64,000 nucleotides of DNA. Source: Idiomarina fontislapidosi. Lineage in GTDB: Bacteria > Pseudomonadota > Gammaproteobacteria > Enterobacterales > Alteromonadaceae. The stretch covers positions 1-64,000 of the forward strand of contig NZ_QJST01000014.1 in the NCBI RefSeq assembly GCF_003226255.1, given 5' to 3'. The notes under the pieces are model-generated. The model did not search any database. It was not told the origin of the DNA and saw only the letters and a program-made list of their open reading frames with translations. Made by a program: the position numbers and the translations under genes. This document shows positions 35,915 through 44,178 of this stretch, piece by piece (positions within the stretch are counted from its first letter, which is position 1; each line of letters begins with the position of its first letter).

Positions 35915-36928
35915 ATGGTGTATATCGTTGGTACTCGCCACTATTGGCGCAAATCATGGCTTCAGTTCTTTCAGGAACGGGAGCCAGTTTTTGTTGATCA
36001 GCCAGAGCAAGTACCGAGCGGAGAAACCGCCTACATTTGGGGGGTGGATTACGAGCCCCAACGCTTTAAGGCAAATGTGCAGGTGGTGCATGTCGAGGAT
36101 GGTTTTATCCGCTCGATAGGCTTGGGCGCAGCATTAGAGCGACCATGCTCATGGGTATTTGATAGCCAAGGCATCTATTTTGACGCGACCCGCCCCTCCG
36201 ATCTCGAGCTGTTACTCAATACCAAACAGCTGAGCGAAAAAGAGTATGTACGCGCCATTGCGTTGAAAAACCAGCTCGTACAAAACAACATGAGTAAATA
36301 TAACACGGGTACAACGGCGTCCTTATCCGTGCCAAGCAACACGCTCACCATACTCGTGCCTGGGCAAGTCGAAACCGATGCCAGTATTAAAAAAGGCTCG
36401 CCCAACATCACCACCAACCTCGCACTGCTAAAACGGGTGAGAAGCGAACATCCCAATGCCTATATTATTTACAAACCGCATCCAGATGTCGTAGCGGGGC
36501 TTAGGCAAAGCGAGGATATTCAGCAACAGGCACAGCACTACTGCGATGCCTATATTACAGATATCAATATATCGACAGTGTTAGAGCAAGTTGAAGAAGT
36601 ACATACCATGACATCGTTATGTGGGTTTGAGGGCTTACTGCGAGATAAATCAGTGACCTGTTACGGACAACCATTTTACAGCGGTTGGGGCCTCACAACA
36701 GATACCTGCACCAACCCAAGAAGAACACGAAAAATAGATTTAGCGACACTGATTTATTGCGCGCTGGTAGAGTATGCGCGTTATGTTGACCCAGACTCTG
36801 GCAAACAACTCAGTCCAGAAGAGACGATACAGTTACTGGCAAAGCGCCGCACTCAACCTAAGCGACCGAGCGCACAGCTCAAATTGGTGTTACGCCAACT
36901 ACACGCCCGCCTGTTCGGGAGGAAGTAA
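35915..36928 (+). CDS. Half-size KpsC-like Kdo transferase
   Basis: 337 residues from the ATG at 35915, four bases after the kpsE stop. It belongs to the capsule-synthesis family of KpsC and KpsS (PF05159), with the pattern VHVEDGFIRSIGLGA, IIYKPHPDV, HTMTSLCGFEGLLRDKSV and CYGQPFYSGWGLT. Full KpsC carries two such glycosyltransferase domains that build the poly-Kdo linker alternately. This protein has one. No KpsS and no second KpsC domain is in the window, so the linker here may be a single Kdo, or be completed by a gene elsewhere. It is possibly a domain-split or reduced version. Confidence 0.8.
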   Translation: MVYIVGTRHYWRKSWLQFFQEREPVFVDQPEQVPSGETAYIWGVDYEPQRFKANVQVVHVEDGFIRSIGLGAALERPCSWVFDSQGIYFDATRPSDLELLLNTKQLSEKEYVRAIALKNQLVQNNMSKYNTGTTASLSVPSNTLTILVPGQVETDASIKKGSPNITTNLALLKRVRSEHPNAYIIYKPHPDVVAGLRQSEDIQQQAQHYCDAYITDINISTVLEQVEEVHTMTSLCGFEGLLRDKSVTCYGQPFYSGWGLTTDTCTNPRRTRKIDLATLIYCALVEYARYVDPDSGKQLSPEETIQLLAKRRTQPKRPSAQLKLVLRQLHARLFGRK

Positions 36929-36929
36929 C

Positions 36930-38054
36930 ATGCAACGTATCGCAGTCGTGGGCAAAGAAGTACATGTGATGCTCGGCTTTCGTGGCGAGCTAATGAAGCA
37001 AATGGTGGCGCGTGGACACCTCGTTTATGCATTTGCCACAGACTATACCGACGAAACCGAGGTCTATGTCCGCAGTCTCGGGTTTATTCCCGTGCGTTAT
37101 CAGCTCGATGGCTATACCTTAAATCCATTGCATGAGTTAAAAGTGGTGTGGGCATTATACCGCGCGTTTAAACTCTACAAAATTACGGTAAGCTACTGCT
37201 ACTTTGCCAAGCCTGCATTGTACGGCACCTATGCCGCTTGGCTCGCAAAAATCCCCCATCGGGTTGCAAAACTCGAAGGATTAGGTCGACCCTTTACCCA
37301 AACGGCGGGCAAAAAAAGCATGCGCCTTGTGTTGGCAAAATGGTTCCAAAAACGTCTGTTTAAATGGATTCTACCCAAGGCAACCACGTTAGTACTGCTT
37401 AATCACGATGACCAACAAGAAATCGCTCATATTTGTGGCGCTAAACAACCCAAGACAACCTTACTCGGTGGCATCGGGGTATGTTTAGATAAATTCGCGG
37501 TGTCGGAGCCACCGATATCGCCCGTGCGCTTCATCTTTAGTGGCCGCTTACTTAACGAAAAAGGGATACGGTATTACTTGCAGGCTGCCGAGCAAGTAAA
37601 GCGAAAGCACCCAGCTGCGGAATTTTGGGTGATAGGCTTGCCCGATGCGCTACACGGTATCAGCAAAAGTGAGTTGAACGTTTATATCAAAAAGAATGTT
37701 GTGAACTACTTTGGTCATGTGGATAATGTAACGAGTTATCTACATAAAAGTAGTGTCTTTGTGCTACCGAGCTATTATCGCGAAGGGTTACCGCGTAGCA
37801 GTCAAGAGGCATTGGCGATAGGGAGACCTATTATAACCACCGATGCACCAGGCTGTAGAGAGACGGTTAACCACGGCGTGAATGGTTATTTAGTGAAGCC
37901 TCATGACACACATAGTTTAATTGCCGCAATGGAAAAGCTGATAAACAATCCTGACCTAATTATTAGTATGGGACGGGCGAGTCGGCAGTTGGCTGAAACA
38001 AAATTTAATGTAATTGAAGTGAATGAGCGTATGCTCGAAGTACTCGGACTATAG
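36930..38054 (+). CDS. GT4-type glycosyltransferase
   Basis: 374 residues from the ATG at 36930, which follows GGGAGGA by six bases. An open frame reaching back to 36774 overlaps the KpsC-like gene and is not used. Two Rossmann domains of the GT-B fold are visible, with the donor-binding motif FSGRLLNEKGIRYYLQAA and the acidic EGLPRSSQEALAIGRPIITT segment of GT4. It is similar to WbpH/CapM-like enzymes that add a hexose, N-acetylhexosamine or related sugar to a lipid-linked acceptor. Donor and acceptor cannot be told. Confidence 0.85.
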   Translation: MQRIAVVGKEVHVMLGFRGELMKQMVARGHLVYAFATDYTDETEVYVRSLGFIPVRYQLDGYTLNPLHELKVVWALYRAFKLYKITVSYCYFAKPALYGTYAAWLAKIPHRVAKLEGLGRPFTQTAGKKSMRLVLAKWFQKRLFKWILPKATTLVLLNHDDQQEIAHICGAKQPKTTLLGGIGVCLDKFAVSEPPISPVRFIFSGRLLNEKGIRYYLQAAEQVKRKHPAAEFWVIGLPDALHGISKSELNVYIKKNVVNYFGHVDNVTSYLHKSSVFVLPSYYREGLPRSSQEALAIGRPIITTDAPGCRETVNHGVNGYLVKPHDTHSLIAAMEKLINNPDLIISMGRASRQLAETKFNVIEVNERMLEVLGL

Positions 38055-38069
38055 GTGAGTGAGCGGATA

Positions 38070-39152
38070 ATGGCGAGTAAAATGTTTTTAGTGACAGGCG
38101 GAGCTGGATTTATTGGGTCGGCTGTCATCAGAGAACTCATCCTTAACACGGATTATAGAGTAGTTAACGTTGATAAGCTCACCTATGCAGGCAACCTAGA
38201 ATCTCTGGCACCGGTTGAATCGAATGAGCGTTATTATTTCGAGCAGGTCGACATTTGTGATGCGGGTGAAATAAAGCGAGTATTAAATAAATATCAACCA
38301 GATTACGTCATGCACCTAGCCGCCGAGAGCCACGTCGACCGCTCTATAGATGGGCCCGCCGAGTTTATTAACACCAACATTATGGGCACCTATACGTTGC
38401 TGGAGTGTTGTCGAGCCTATTGGAGTGAGCTCAAGTCTGTCGCGCCACAGAAGGCATCGGATTTTAAATTCCATCATATCTCAACGGATGAAGTGTATGG
38501 CGATTTAGAGGGGACCGACGATCTGTTCACAGAGACCACGCGCTACCAGCCTAGCTCGCCTTATTCGGCGAGCAAAGCGAGTTCCGATCATTTGGTACGT
38601 GCCTGGTATCGCACCTTTGGATTACCGACACTGGTGACCAACTGCTCCAATAACTATGGGCCGTATCATTTTCCGGAAAAGCTGATTCCGTTAATGATTT
38701 TAAATGCGCTAAAAGGCAAACCACTACCAGTATACGGCGATGGACAACAAATACGCGATTGGCTTTTTGTCGAGGACCATGCGCGTGCTTTAATTTGCTC
38801 GGTTCTGAAAGGTTCAGCTGGCGAGACATACAATATTGGTGGTCATAACGAAAAAGCCAACCTAACAGTGGTCGAAACCATTTGCGATTTGTTGCACGAG
38901 CTCGTGCCGCAAAAGCCAGAAGGCGTTGAACACTATCGCGATTTAATTGCGTTTGTAACGGACCGCCCAGGGCATGATGTTCGTTACGCAATCGATGCAG
39001 GGAAGATAGAACGAGAGCTAGGATGGCGTCCACGCGAGACCTTTGACTCAGGGATACGTAAGACCGTCATGTGGTACCTCGAAAATCAGGACTGGTGGCA
39101 GCGTGTCTTAGACGGAAGCTACCGAGGTGAGAGGCTTGGAGTAAATTTGTAG
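38070..39152 (+). CDS. rmlB: dTDP-glucose 4,6-dehydratase
   Basis: 360 residues. Extended SDR with NAD motif [17 protein letters not shown] with the Thr/Asp/Glu of dehydratases, [11 protein letters not shown] with the catalytic Tyr and Lys, and [17 protein letters not shown], all typical of RmlB. It makes dTDP-4-keto-6-deoxyglucose, the precursor of rhamnose, viosamine, fucosamine and others. rmlA, rmlC and rmlD are not in the window, so those enzymes must be encoded elsewhere. The start is uncertain: GTG at 38055, ATG at 38070 and ATG at 38082 are all in frame; 38070 gives the usual length. Confidence 0.9.
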   Translation: MASKMFLVTGGAGFIGSAVIRELILNTDYRVVNVDKLTYAGNLESLAPVESNERYYFEQVDICDAGEIKRVLNKYQPDYVMHLAAESHVDRSIDGPAEFINTNIMGTYTLLECCRAYWSELKSVAPQKASDFKFHHISTDEVYGDLEGTDDLFTETTRYQPSSPYSASKASSDHLVRAWYRTFGLPTLVTNCSNNYGPYHFPEKLIPLMILNALKGKPLPVYGDGQQIRDWLFVEDHARALICSVLKGSAGETYNIGGHNEKANLTVVETICDLLHELVPQKPEGVEHYRDLIAFVTDRPGHDVRYAIDAGKIERELGWRPRETFDSGIRKTVMWYLENQDWWQRVLDGSYRGERLGVNL

Positions 39153-39277
39153 GCTGCCTTTATTTCTGCAAGCTAAATGTACAATCACTAAAAACGCTGT
39201 AAAGTAACTTAGTGACTTCATGTACGACTATAATTTGAACTAATAAAATTAATTTAACAAATATAGGTACACCCTAG

Positions 39278-41149
39278 ATGACAGATATAATGAGCGTTCA
39301 TATGGTTGCCGAGTCGGCAACACCAGCCACTGCTAAGCAGATAAACGAGCAAGTGCAAAACAGTGACGACACCGTGTACGTGTTTTACAGTCACCCTAGT
39401 GTGTATATAGCTTCAAAATTGGCTGCTGGAATCTCAGGCGAAGAGGCTTGCAGAGAGTGGTTAAATGGAATTAACGAGTGCTTTTTAGCACAAAAGAAAA
39501 ACCGCCGCCAAATTAGACTGTTGTGTACTGAAGAGGCAATCGAGCACCAAGAAGAGCTTTTTAACATTGCATCATTCACGACTAACCAAATTCAAGAGTT
39601 GGTAACCAGACCTGATGAAATAATGTTGTTAGCAGGACATTATTTGACGATGCAGACTACAGACATCTCTAACTGTCTTGAGCGATTAGAAGCACTCACA
39701 CTGCATTTATCAGGCAAGCCTTACAGGTTTGAGATTAATGTTAACTCAGTTATTGGTAGAACAATGGAGTTTAGTGAGGAACAGCAAGATAGATTGGAAA
39801 TGCTGTTTGTCGAAAAACAAACCCTCAAGCAGAAAACTGATGAACAAGCCGCCAAAATTACTGAGTTAAGAGGGTGGTGTAAGGTTCACGAAGAGCGTGA
39901 AGAGAAGCTAAAAAGTGAGATTGAAAGCGTAACAAGGGAACGTGACGAAGCTTTGGCAGGCGTCAACAGTAAAAATGAAGAAGTAACTCGAGTAAAGGAA
40001 CAGCTTGACCAAGTTCAACGCCAGCTTGAAACCACCTATATAAAAGGACATGAGGAACAAGCAGCCAAAATTACTGAGTTAAGAGGGTGGTGTAAGGTTC
40101 ACGAAGAGCGTGAAGAGAAGCTAAAAAGTGAGATTGAACGCGTAACAAGGGAACGTGACGAAGCTTTGGCACGCATTAACAGTAAAAATGAAGAAGTAAC
40201 TCGAGTTAAGGAGCAACTTGATAAAGTTCAACTCCAGCTTGAAAGCTTAGCAACACAACGCGACGAAGCGACCAAACAAAATTATAATTTGACTGATGAG
40301 TTAGCAGTTATGCAACAACAACTCGATCAAGTCCAAGTTCAGCTTGAAAACACATTTATCGATAGCCAAGAAAAAGCAAAAGACCTTAATAAAGCAAAAG
40401 ATAAAGTACGCGAGCTTCAAAAGTGGTGCAGAATTCATGAGTCTAGGCAGTCAGACCTAAACGAGAAACTCCTTCAGTACCAGCAGCGAAACGAGGACTT
40501 AGAGCGCGAGACACATCAGCTAGTGCTCTTGAACAAAGAGCAACGCGAAAAGTCGACTCATCTAACTAATGAACTTAACCTTGAGAGAGAGCGCGCTCGC
40601 GAACAGATAGCAAACCTAAATATTCAATTGGCACAGTCATTTGAAGAAGTAAAAGCGCACTCTATTAAGAATAAAAATCTCAGGCGGCAATGGGAACAGT
40701 CAACTTTGCATAGCAATGAAAGTGAGACCCCAAAAGAAACTTCCACTGCAACAGACCCCAGTAAAAACTCGAATAGAAGCAAGCAATTTTTAAGTAAACT
40801 TAGAGATCGATTGCGGTTTGGCAAGCGCAAGCCTGCAGAGAAAGAACTATGGGTAAGGGAACAAGTGCTACTGCTCGAGGAGTCACCGCTGTTTGATGCT
40901 GATTGGTACTTAAAGCAGTATCCCGATCTAGAGACTTCTAAGCTACAGCCTGCTGAGCATTATCTTCGCTTTGGTGGTTTCGAGGGACGAAATCCCAACA
41001 GTCAGTTTGACAGTGCATTTTATCTGAGCACTTACCCAGATGTTGCTGAAGAGGGAATGAATCCATTAATACATTTTATTTTGTATGGCGAGGCCGAGGG
41101 GCGAAGTGTTAAGCCTAAAGCCAATAGAAAATCTAGGAAGGACGCTTAA
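39278..41149 (+). CDS. Long coiled-coil protein with repeated W-C-x-x-H-E motif
   Basis: 623 residues, no signal peptide or membrane helix, so cytoplasmic. Residues 1-175 form a globular head not recognised (TVYVFYSHPSVYIASKL, AREWLNGI-like). Residues about 180-480 are a coiled coil. Within it GWCKVHEEREEKL occurs twice as part of an in-frame repeat and once in a diverged form (KWCRIHESRQ). The C terminus (about 535-610) carries two copies of the module FDADWYLKQYPDLE ... HYLRFGGFEGRNP, common in polysaccharide-locus proteins and fused to glycosyltransferases. It begins a new gene block after a 125-base gap. I suggest a scaffold or length gauge for chain synthesis; that is inference. Confidence 0.65.
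   Translation: MTDIMSVHMVAESATPATAKQINEQVQNSDDTVYVFYSHPSVYIASKLAAGISGEEACREWLNGINECFLAQKKNRRQIRLLCTEEAIEHQEELFNIASFTTNQIQELVTRPDEIMLLAGHYLTMQTTDISNCLERLEALTLHLSGKPYRFEINVNSVIGRTMEFSEEQQDRLEMLFVEKQTLKQKTDEQAAKITELRGWCKVHEEREEKLKSEIESVTRERDEALAGVNSKNEEVTRVKEQLDQVQRQLETTYIKGHEEQAAKITELRGWCKVHEEREEKLKSEIERVTRERDEALARINSKNEEVTRVKEQLDKVQLQLESLATQRDEATKQNYNLTDELAVMQQQLDQVQVQLENTFIDSQEKAKDLNKAKDKVRELQKWCRIHESRQSDLNEKLLQYQQRNEDLERETHQLVLLNKEQREKSTHLTNELNLERERAREQIANLNIQLAQSFEEVKAHSIKNKNLRRQWEQSTLHSNESETPKETSTATDPSKNSNRSKQFLSKLRDRLRFGKRKPAEKELWVREQVLLLEESPLFDADWYLKQYPDLETSKLQPAEHYLRFGGFEGRNPNSQFDSAFYLSTYPDVAEEGMNPLIHFILYGEAEGRSVKPKANRKSRKDA
39842..40243 (+). repeat. In-frame 189-bp direct repeat within a coiled coil
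   Basis: Copies at 39842-40030 and 40055-40243, offset 213 bases (71 codons), almost identical at DNA level; the differences are scattered third-position and a few first-position changes (for example GAAAGC/GAACGC, GGCGTC/CGCATT). The near identity shows a recent duplication. It lengthens the coiled coil by about 71 residues without breaking the frame and could expand or contract by recombination. Confidence 0.9.
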
Positions 41150-41151
41150 TT

Positions 41152-42882
41152 ATGTCTGTTTTACACCCGTTCGCAAAAATCTCTTTTGATAATGTCGTTT
41201 ATTTAGGCGCTGGTATTGGCGAAGAGCTAAGTGGTGTGATTGACCAACTAACAGCAAAGCGTTGGTTTCTAGTTGAAGGAGATTCGACGAAACAAAAAAA
41301 GTTGAGTCAATTCGTAAAGAGACTTGCGAATTGCGATAAATTTCATTTAGACGAGGCTATTGTGTCGCCTTCAGGTGAGACTCGTACGTGGTACAACTAT
41401 AACTTGAGTGAATTTAGTGGATTAAAAAAGGCAAAGCGCTTGAATGATTTGTTCCCTGGTTTACAGCTACGAAGCCAACGTAGTGCAACGACTATCTCTT
41501 TAGTCGCATTACTAGAACAAATGGAAATTAAAAGTACCCAGAGAAATTTACTAATTATTAATTTGCCAGGGCAAGCAATGGAATTGCTTGAGTCTTTGAT
41601 CCGAGCAGAAAAAAAAGAGTTGTTTTCGCAGGTTGTTGTAAGCACAACCAGTAATGATGCATTTGAAGATGGCGATACGGTTGAATTGCTCGATAACTTT
41701 TTTCAAGTGAACGGATACCACACGAGGAATGAACCTTATGAAGACCCCGATTTCCCAGTCCTTCATTATTCTTTCGATAAATATTCGGCTGCCGAATTCT
41801 CCAAGCTAAAAAAAGAACTTCAGCAAGCCCTAGAGCGAGCGAGTGAGGCCGAAATACAGCGTGATGATGCTTTGAAAAAAATTTCTGCTACTAAAGCTGA
41901 GTTTGAAAAGGTACGTAAAGACCATGAAGAAGTAGTTACTCATGCTTTTGAAACAAAGAAGCAACTTGAGAGAAAAATAAGCGAATTGAATTATGAAAAC
42001 CGCTCCCTGAATAAAACGGTTGAAGAGTTAAATAAAGCAGTTGCTAATAGTCAAAATCAGATGATGCAAAAACTTGACCGGCTAATGGTGTCGCAAGAAC
42101 AGCAAACAAAACGTCTTGAAACATCGTTGGGAATGCAACAATTTTGGCAAACAGGCGAATACCCCGAGCTTGGATTTGGCGATAGTGTAGGGGCGGGATT
42201 GAAAAAGTTTCTAGTACAAAAGATGTCTCAAGAAAATTATGACGTCATAATTCAGTTTGGAGTGAGCGACTGCACGCTATTTATAGCAAGTGTCTTAGAC
42301 AAATTAAAAAGCGCCGGACGTCAATTAACGTCATTAGATATTGATCGCTCATTAAGCTTTAAAAGTCGAAAAGAAATTGTTACAAAAGACACAGATGAAT
42401 ATGCGGATCATCAGGATGATGCAAGTTTACCAGCAGAAATATGTGTATTTGAACATAATTTAAACAAGTTAAACGACGTAAAACAAAAAGCAAATCAACG
42501 TCAGCTGAGTGCCTTTTTTAGTATTAAGCACGCGCCTTTAGTGGATTACAGCTATCACGCTGAAGACTATCTTCATTACGACAGTGATGATGCAATTCAG
42601 CAACTCAAGCAATTACTCGAGGGGCGGAAGGCGAAATTATTGATTCTGGTAAGTGGGCCAAATAGCGCGGGCGATGAACGCCACCGCTTTCCGGCAATAC
42701 CGAAGGTGTTAAATGCGTTTAGTAAACACGAGTTACATTTTATAACCGACAATTATCACGAAAAAGGTGCTAAAGAGGTCGCCGTGAACTGGTCTCGATT
42801 ATTTGATGAACGTGGACTGAGTTTAGAAAAGCATATTATTGCTGATGATAAGCCGAGCTTTGCTTGGTTAGTGAATTGTTAA
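41152..42882 (+). CDS. Two Rossmann-like domains joined by a coiled coil
   Basis: 576 residues, cytoplasmic. The N-terminal 200 residues resemble an FkbM-like methyltransferase fold: VVYLGAGIGEELSGVI (glycine-rich loop), WFLVEGDSTKQ (acidic residue after strand 2), RNLLIINLPGQA. A coiled coil follows (about 215-320) and then a second alpha/beta domain (VIIQFGVSDCTLFIASVLDKLKSAGRQLTSLDIDRS, LLILVSGPNSAGDERHRFP) with the features of a SAM-binding or related fold. The typical catalytic N/D-PPY-type motif was not seen, so activity is uncertain. It follows the other coiled-coil gene by two bases, and the two probably work together. Confidence 0.6.
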   Translation: MSVLHPFAKISFDNVVYLGAGIGEELSGVIDQLTAKRWFLVEGDSTKQKKLSQFVKRLANCDKFHLDEAIVSPSGETRTWYNYNLSEFSGLKKAKRLNDLFPGLQLRSQRSATTISLVALLEQMEIKSTQRNLLIINLPGQAMELLESLIRAEKKELFSQVVVSTTSNDAFEDGDTVELLDNFFQVNGYHTRNEPYEDPDFPVLHYSFDKYSAAEFSKLKKELQQALERASEAEIQRDDALKKISATKAEFEKVRKDHEEVVTHAFETKKQLERKISELNYENRSLNKTVEELNKAVANSQNQMMQKLDRLMVSQEQQTKRLETSLGMQQFWQTGEYPELGFGDSVGAGLKKFLVQKMSQENYDVIIQFGVSDCTLFIASVLDKLKSAGRQLTSLDIDRSLSFKSRKEIVTKDTDEYADHQDDASLPAEICVFEHNLNKLNDVKQKANQRQLSAFFSIKHAPLVDYSYHAEDYLHYDSDDAIQQLKQLLEGRKAKLLILVSGPNSAGDERHRFPAIPKVLNAFSKHELHFITDNYHEKGAKEVAVNWSRLFDERGLSLEKHIIADDKPSFAWLVNC

Positions 42883-42908
42883 GGTTAGCAAGCTACTAAG
42901 GGAAATAG

Positions 42909-44024
42909 ATGAAAGTTTTGACCGTATTCGGAACAAGACCAGAAGCAATAAAGATGGCACCCGTGGTAAACGTGTTAGCTAATGCTGAGGGTGTAGAAGC
43001 AAAAGTCTGCGTAACGGCGCAGCATCGCGAAATGCTTGATCAGGTGTTAGATTTGTTCGAGATACAACCCGATTTTGATTTGGACTTAATGAAGCCAGGT
43101 CAAGATCTGACTGACATCACCAGTAACATTTTGCTTGGATTGCGTTCAATATTAAAAGAGCACAAGTTCGATTTGTTGTTGGTGCACGGCGATACCACTA
43201 CCACAATGGCTGCAGCGATGGCTGCCTTTTATGAGCGCATCCCAGTTGGGCATGTAGAAGCAGGGTTGCGTACCGGAGATAAATACTCGCCGTGGCCAGA
43301 AGAGATGAATCGCAGCATCGTAGGGCGTATTGCTGAGTTGCACTTTGCGCCCACCGCGCGCTCGCAACAGGCGTTGTTAAAAGAGAATATCGAGGATAAA
43401 AATATCTTTGTAACCGGTAATACAGTGATCGACGCGCTGCAGGAAGTATCGGCAAAGATCTTTGATAATGAAGCGCTGAGACAACAATTTGAACAACAGT
43501 TTAGCTTTTTGGACCCTAACAAAAAGCTTATTTTGGTTACTGGCCACAGGCGAGAAAACCACGGTGAAGGTTTTGAACGCATTTGCGCCGCATTAAAGCA
43601 GTTGAGTGAACGCGATGATGTCGAAATTCTGTATCCTGTGCACTTAAACCCTAATGTTCAAGAGCCTGTGAACCGCCATTTAAAGGGGCGTCCTAATGTG
43701 CATTTAATTGCACCTCAAGACTATCTGCCGTTTGTTTATTTGATGAACCGTTGTTACCTCATCATCACGGATTCAGGTGGTGTGCAAGAAGAAGCGCCTA
43801 GCTTAGGTAAGCCCGTGCTGGTCATGCGTGACACGACCGAGCGTCCAGAGGCCGTTGAAGCAGGTACGGTTAAGCTAGTGGGTACCGATACGCAACGTAT
43901 TGTTAACGAGGCAGCGACACTGATTGACATGCCATCTGCTTACAACGCGATGTCACGTGCGCACAACCCTTATGGCGATGGCAAAGCGAGCCAACGAATT
44001 TTAGACGCGATAAAGAACATGTAG
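42909..44024 (+). CDS. wecB: UDP-GlcNAc 2-epimerase
   Basis: 371 residues, the length of WecB/MnaA. Motifs: [53 protein letters not shown] and [27 protein letters not shown]. It interconverts UDP-GlcNAc and UDP-ManNAc. AGGGA lies seven bases before the ATG. The last codons (AAGAACATGTAG) belong to the repeat unit that fills the space before wecC, so the protein C terminus is set by the repeat. Confidence 0.96.
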   Translation: MKVLTVFGTRPEAIKMAPVVNVLANAEGVEAKVCVTAQHREMLDQVLDLFEIQPDFDLDLMKPGQDLTDITSNILLGLRSILKEHKFDLLLVHGDTTTTMAAAMAAFYERIPVGHVEAGLRTGDKYSPWPEEMNRSIVGRIAELHFAPTARSQQALLKENIEDKNIFVTGNTVIDALQEVSAKIFDNEALRQQFEQQFSFLDPNKKLILVTGHRRENHGEGFERICAALKQLSERDDVEILYPVHLNPNVQEPVNRHLKGRPNVHLIAPQDYLPFVYLMNRCYLIITDSGGVQEEAPSLGKPVLVMRDTTERPEAVEAGTVKLVGTDTQRIVNEAATLIDMPSAYNAMSRAHNPYGDGKASQRILDAIKNM

Positions 44025-44148
44025 CTCGTGTTTTTGGCACGAGAGATTCAGCGATATGTAGCTCGTGCCTTTGGCACGAGAAAAAGAACACATAGCTCAT
44101 GCCTCTGGCACGAGAGAAAGAACACGTAACTCGTGCCTTTGGCACGAG
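44012..44148. repeat. Array of four hairpin repeats between wecB and wecC
   Basis: Four units with period 37, 34 and 34 bases. Each contains a hairpin, best seen as CTCGTGCCTTTGGCACGAG at 44062-44080 and 44130-44148; variants are at 44025-44043 and 44096-44114. The bases before each hairpin are also shared (AAAGAACAYRTAG, though unit 2 differs) and in unit 1 they supply the last codons and stop of wecB. The stem is 8 bp with a TTT loop. The right arm is always intact and changes are in the left arm or loop. No similar repeat was seen elsewhere in the window. Confidence 0.93.
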
Positions 44149-44178
44149 CTGTATAAAGGTAAACGGAGTTAACCCCTG

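Noticed and set aside
39229-39234. TATAAT as promoter of the coiled-coil gene
   Set aside because: Good -10 sequence, but no -35 at proper distance in an AT-rich gap; the evidence is too weak to list as a feature.
44012-44148. Repeats resembling a short CRISPR array
   Set aside because: The period of 34-37 bases leaves only about 15 bases between hairpins, the between-unit bases are themselves similar, and no cas gene is present.
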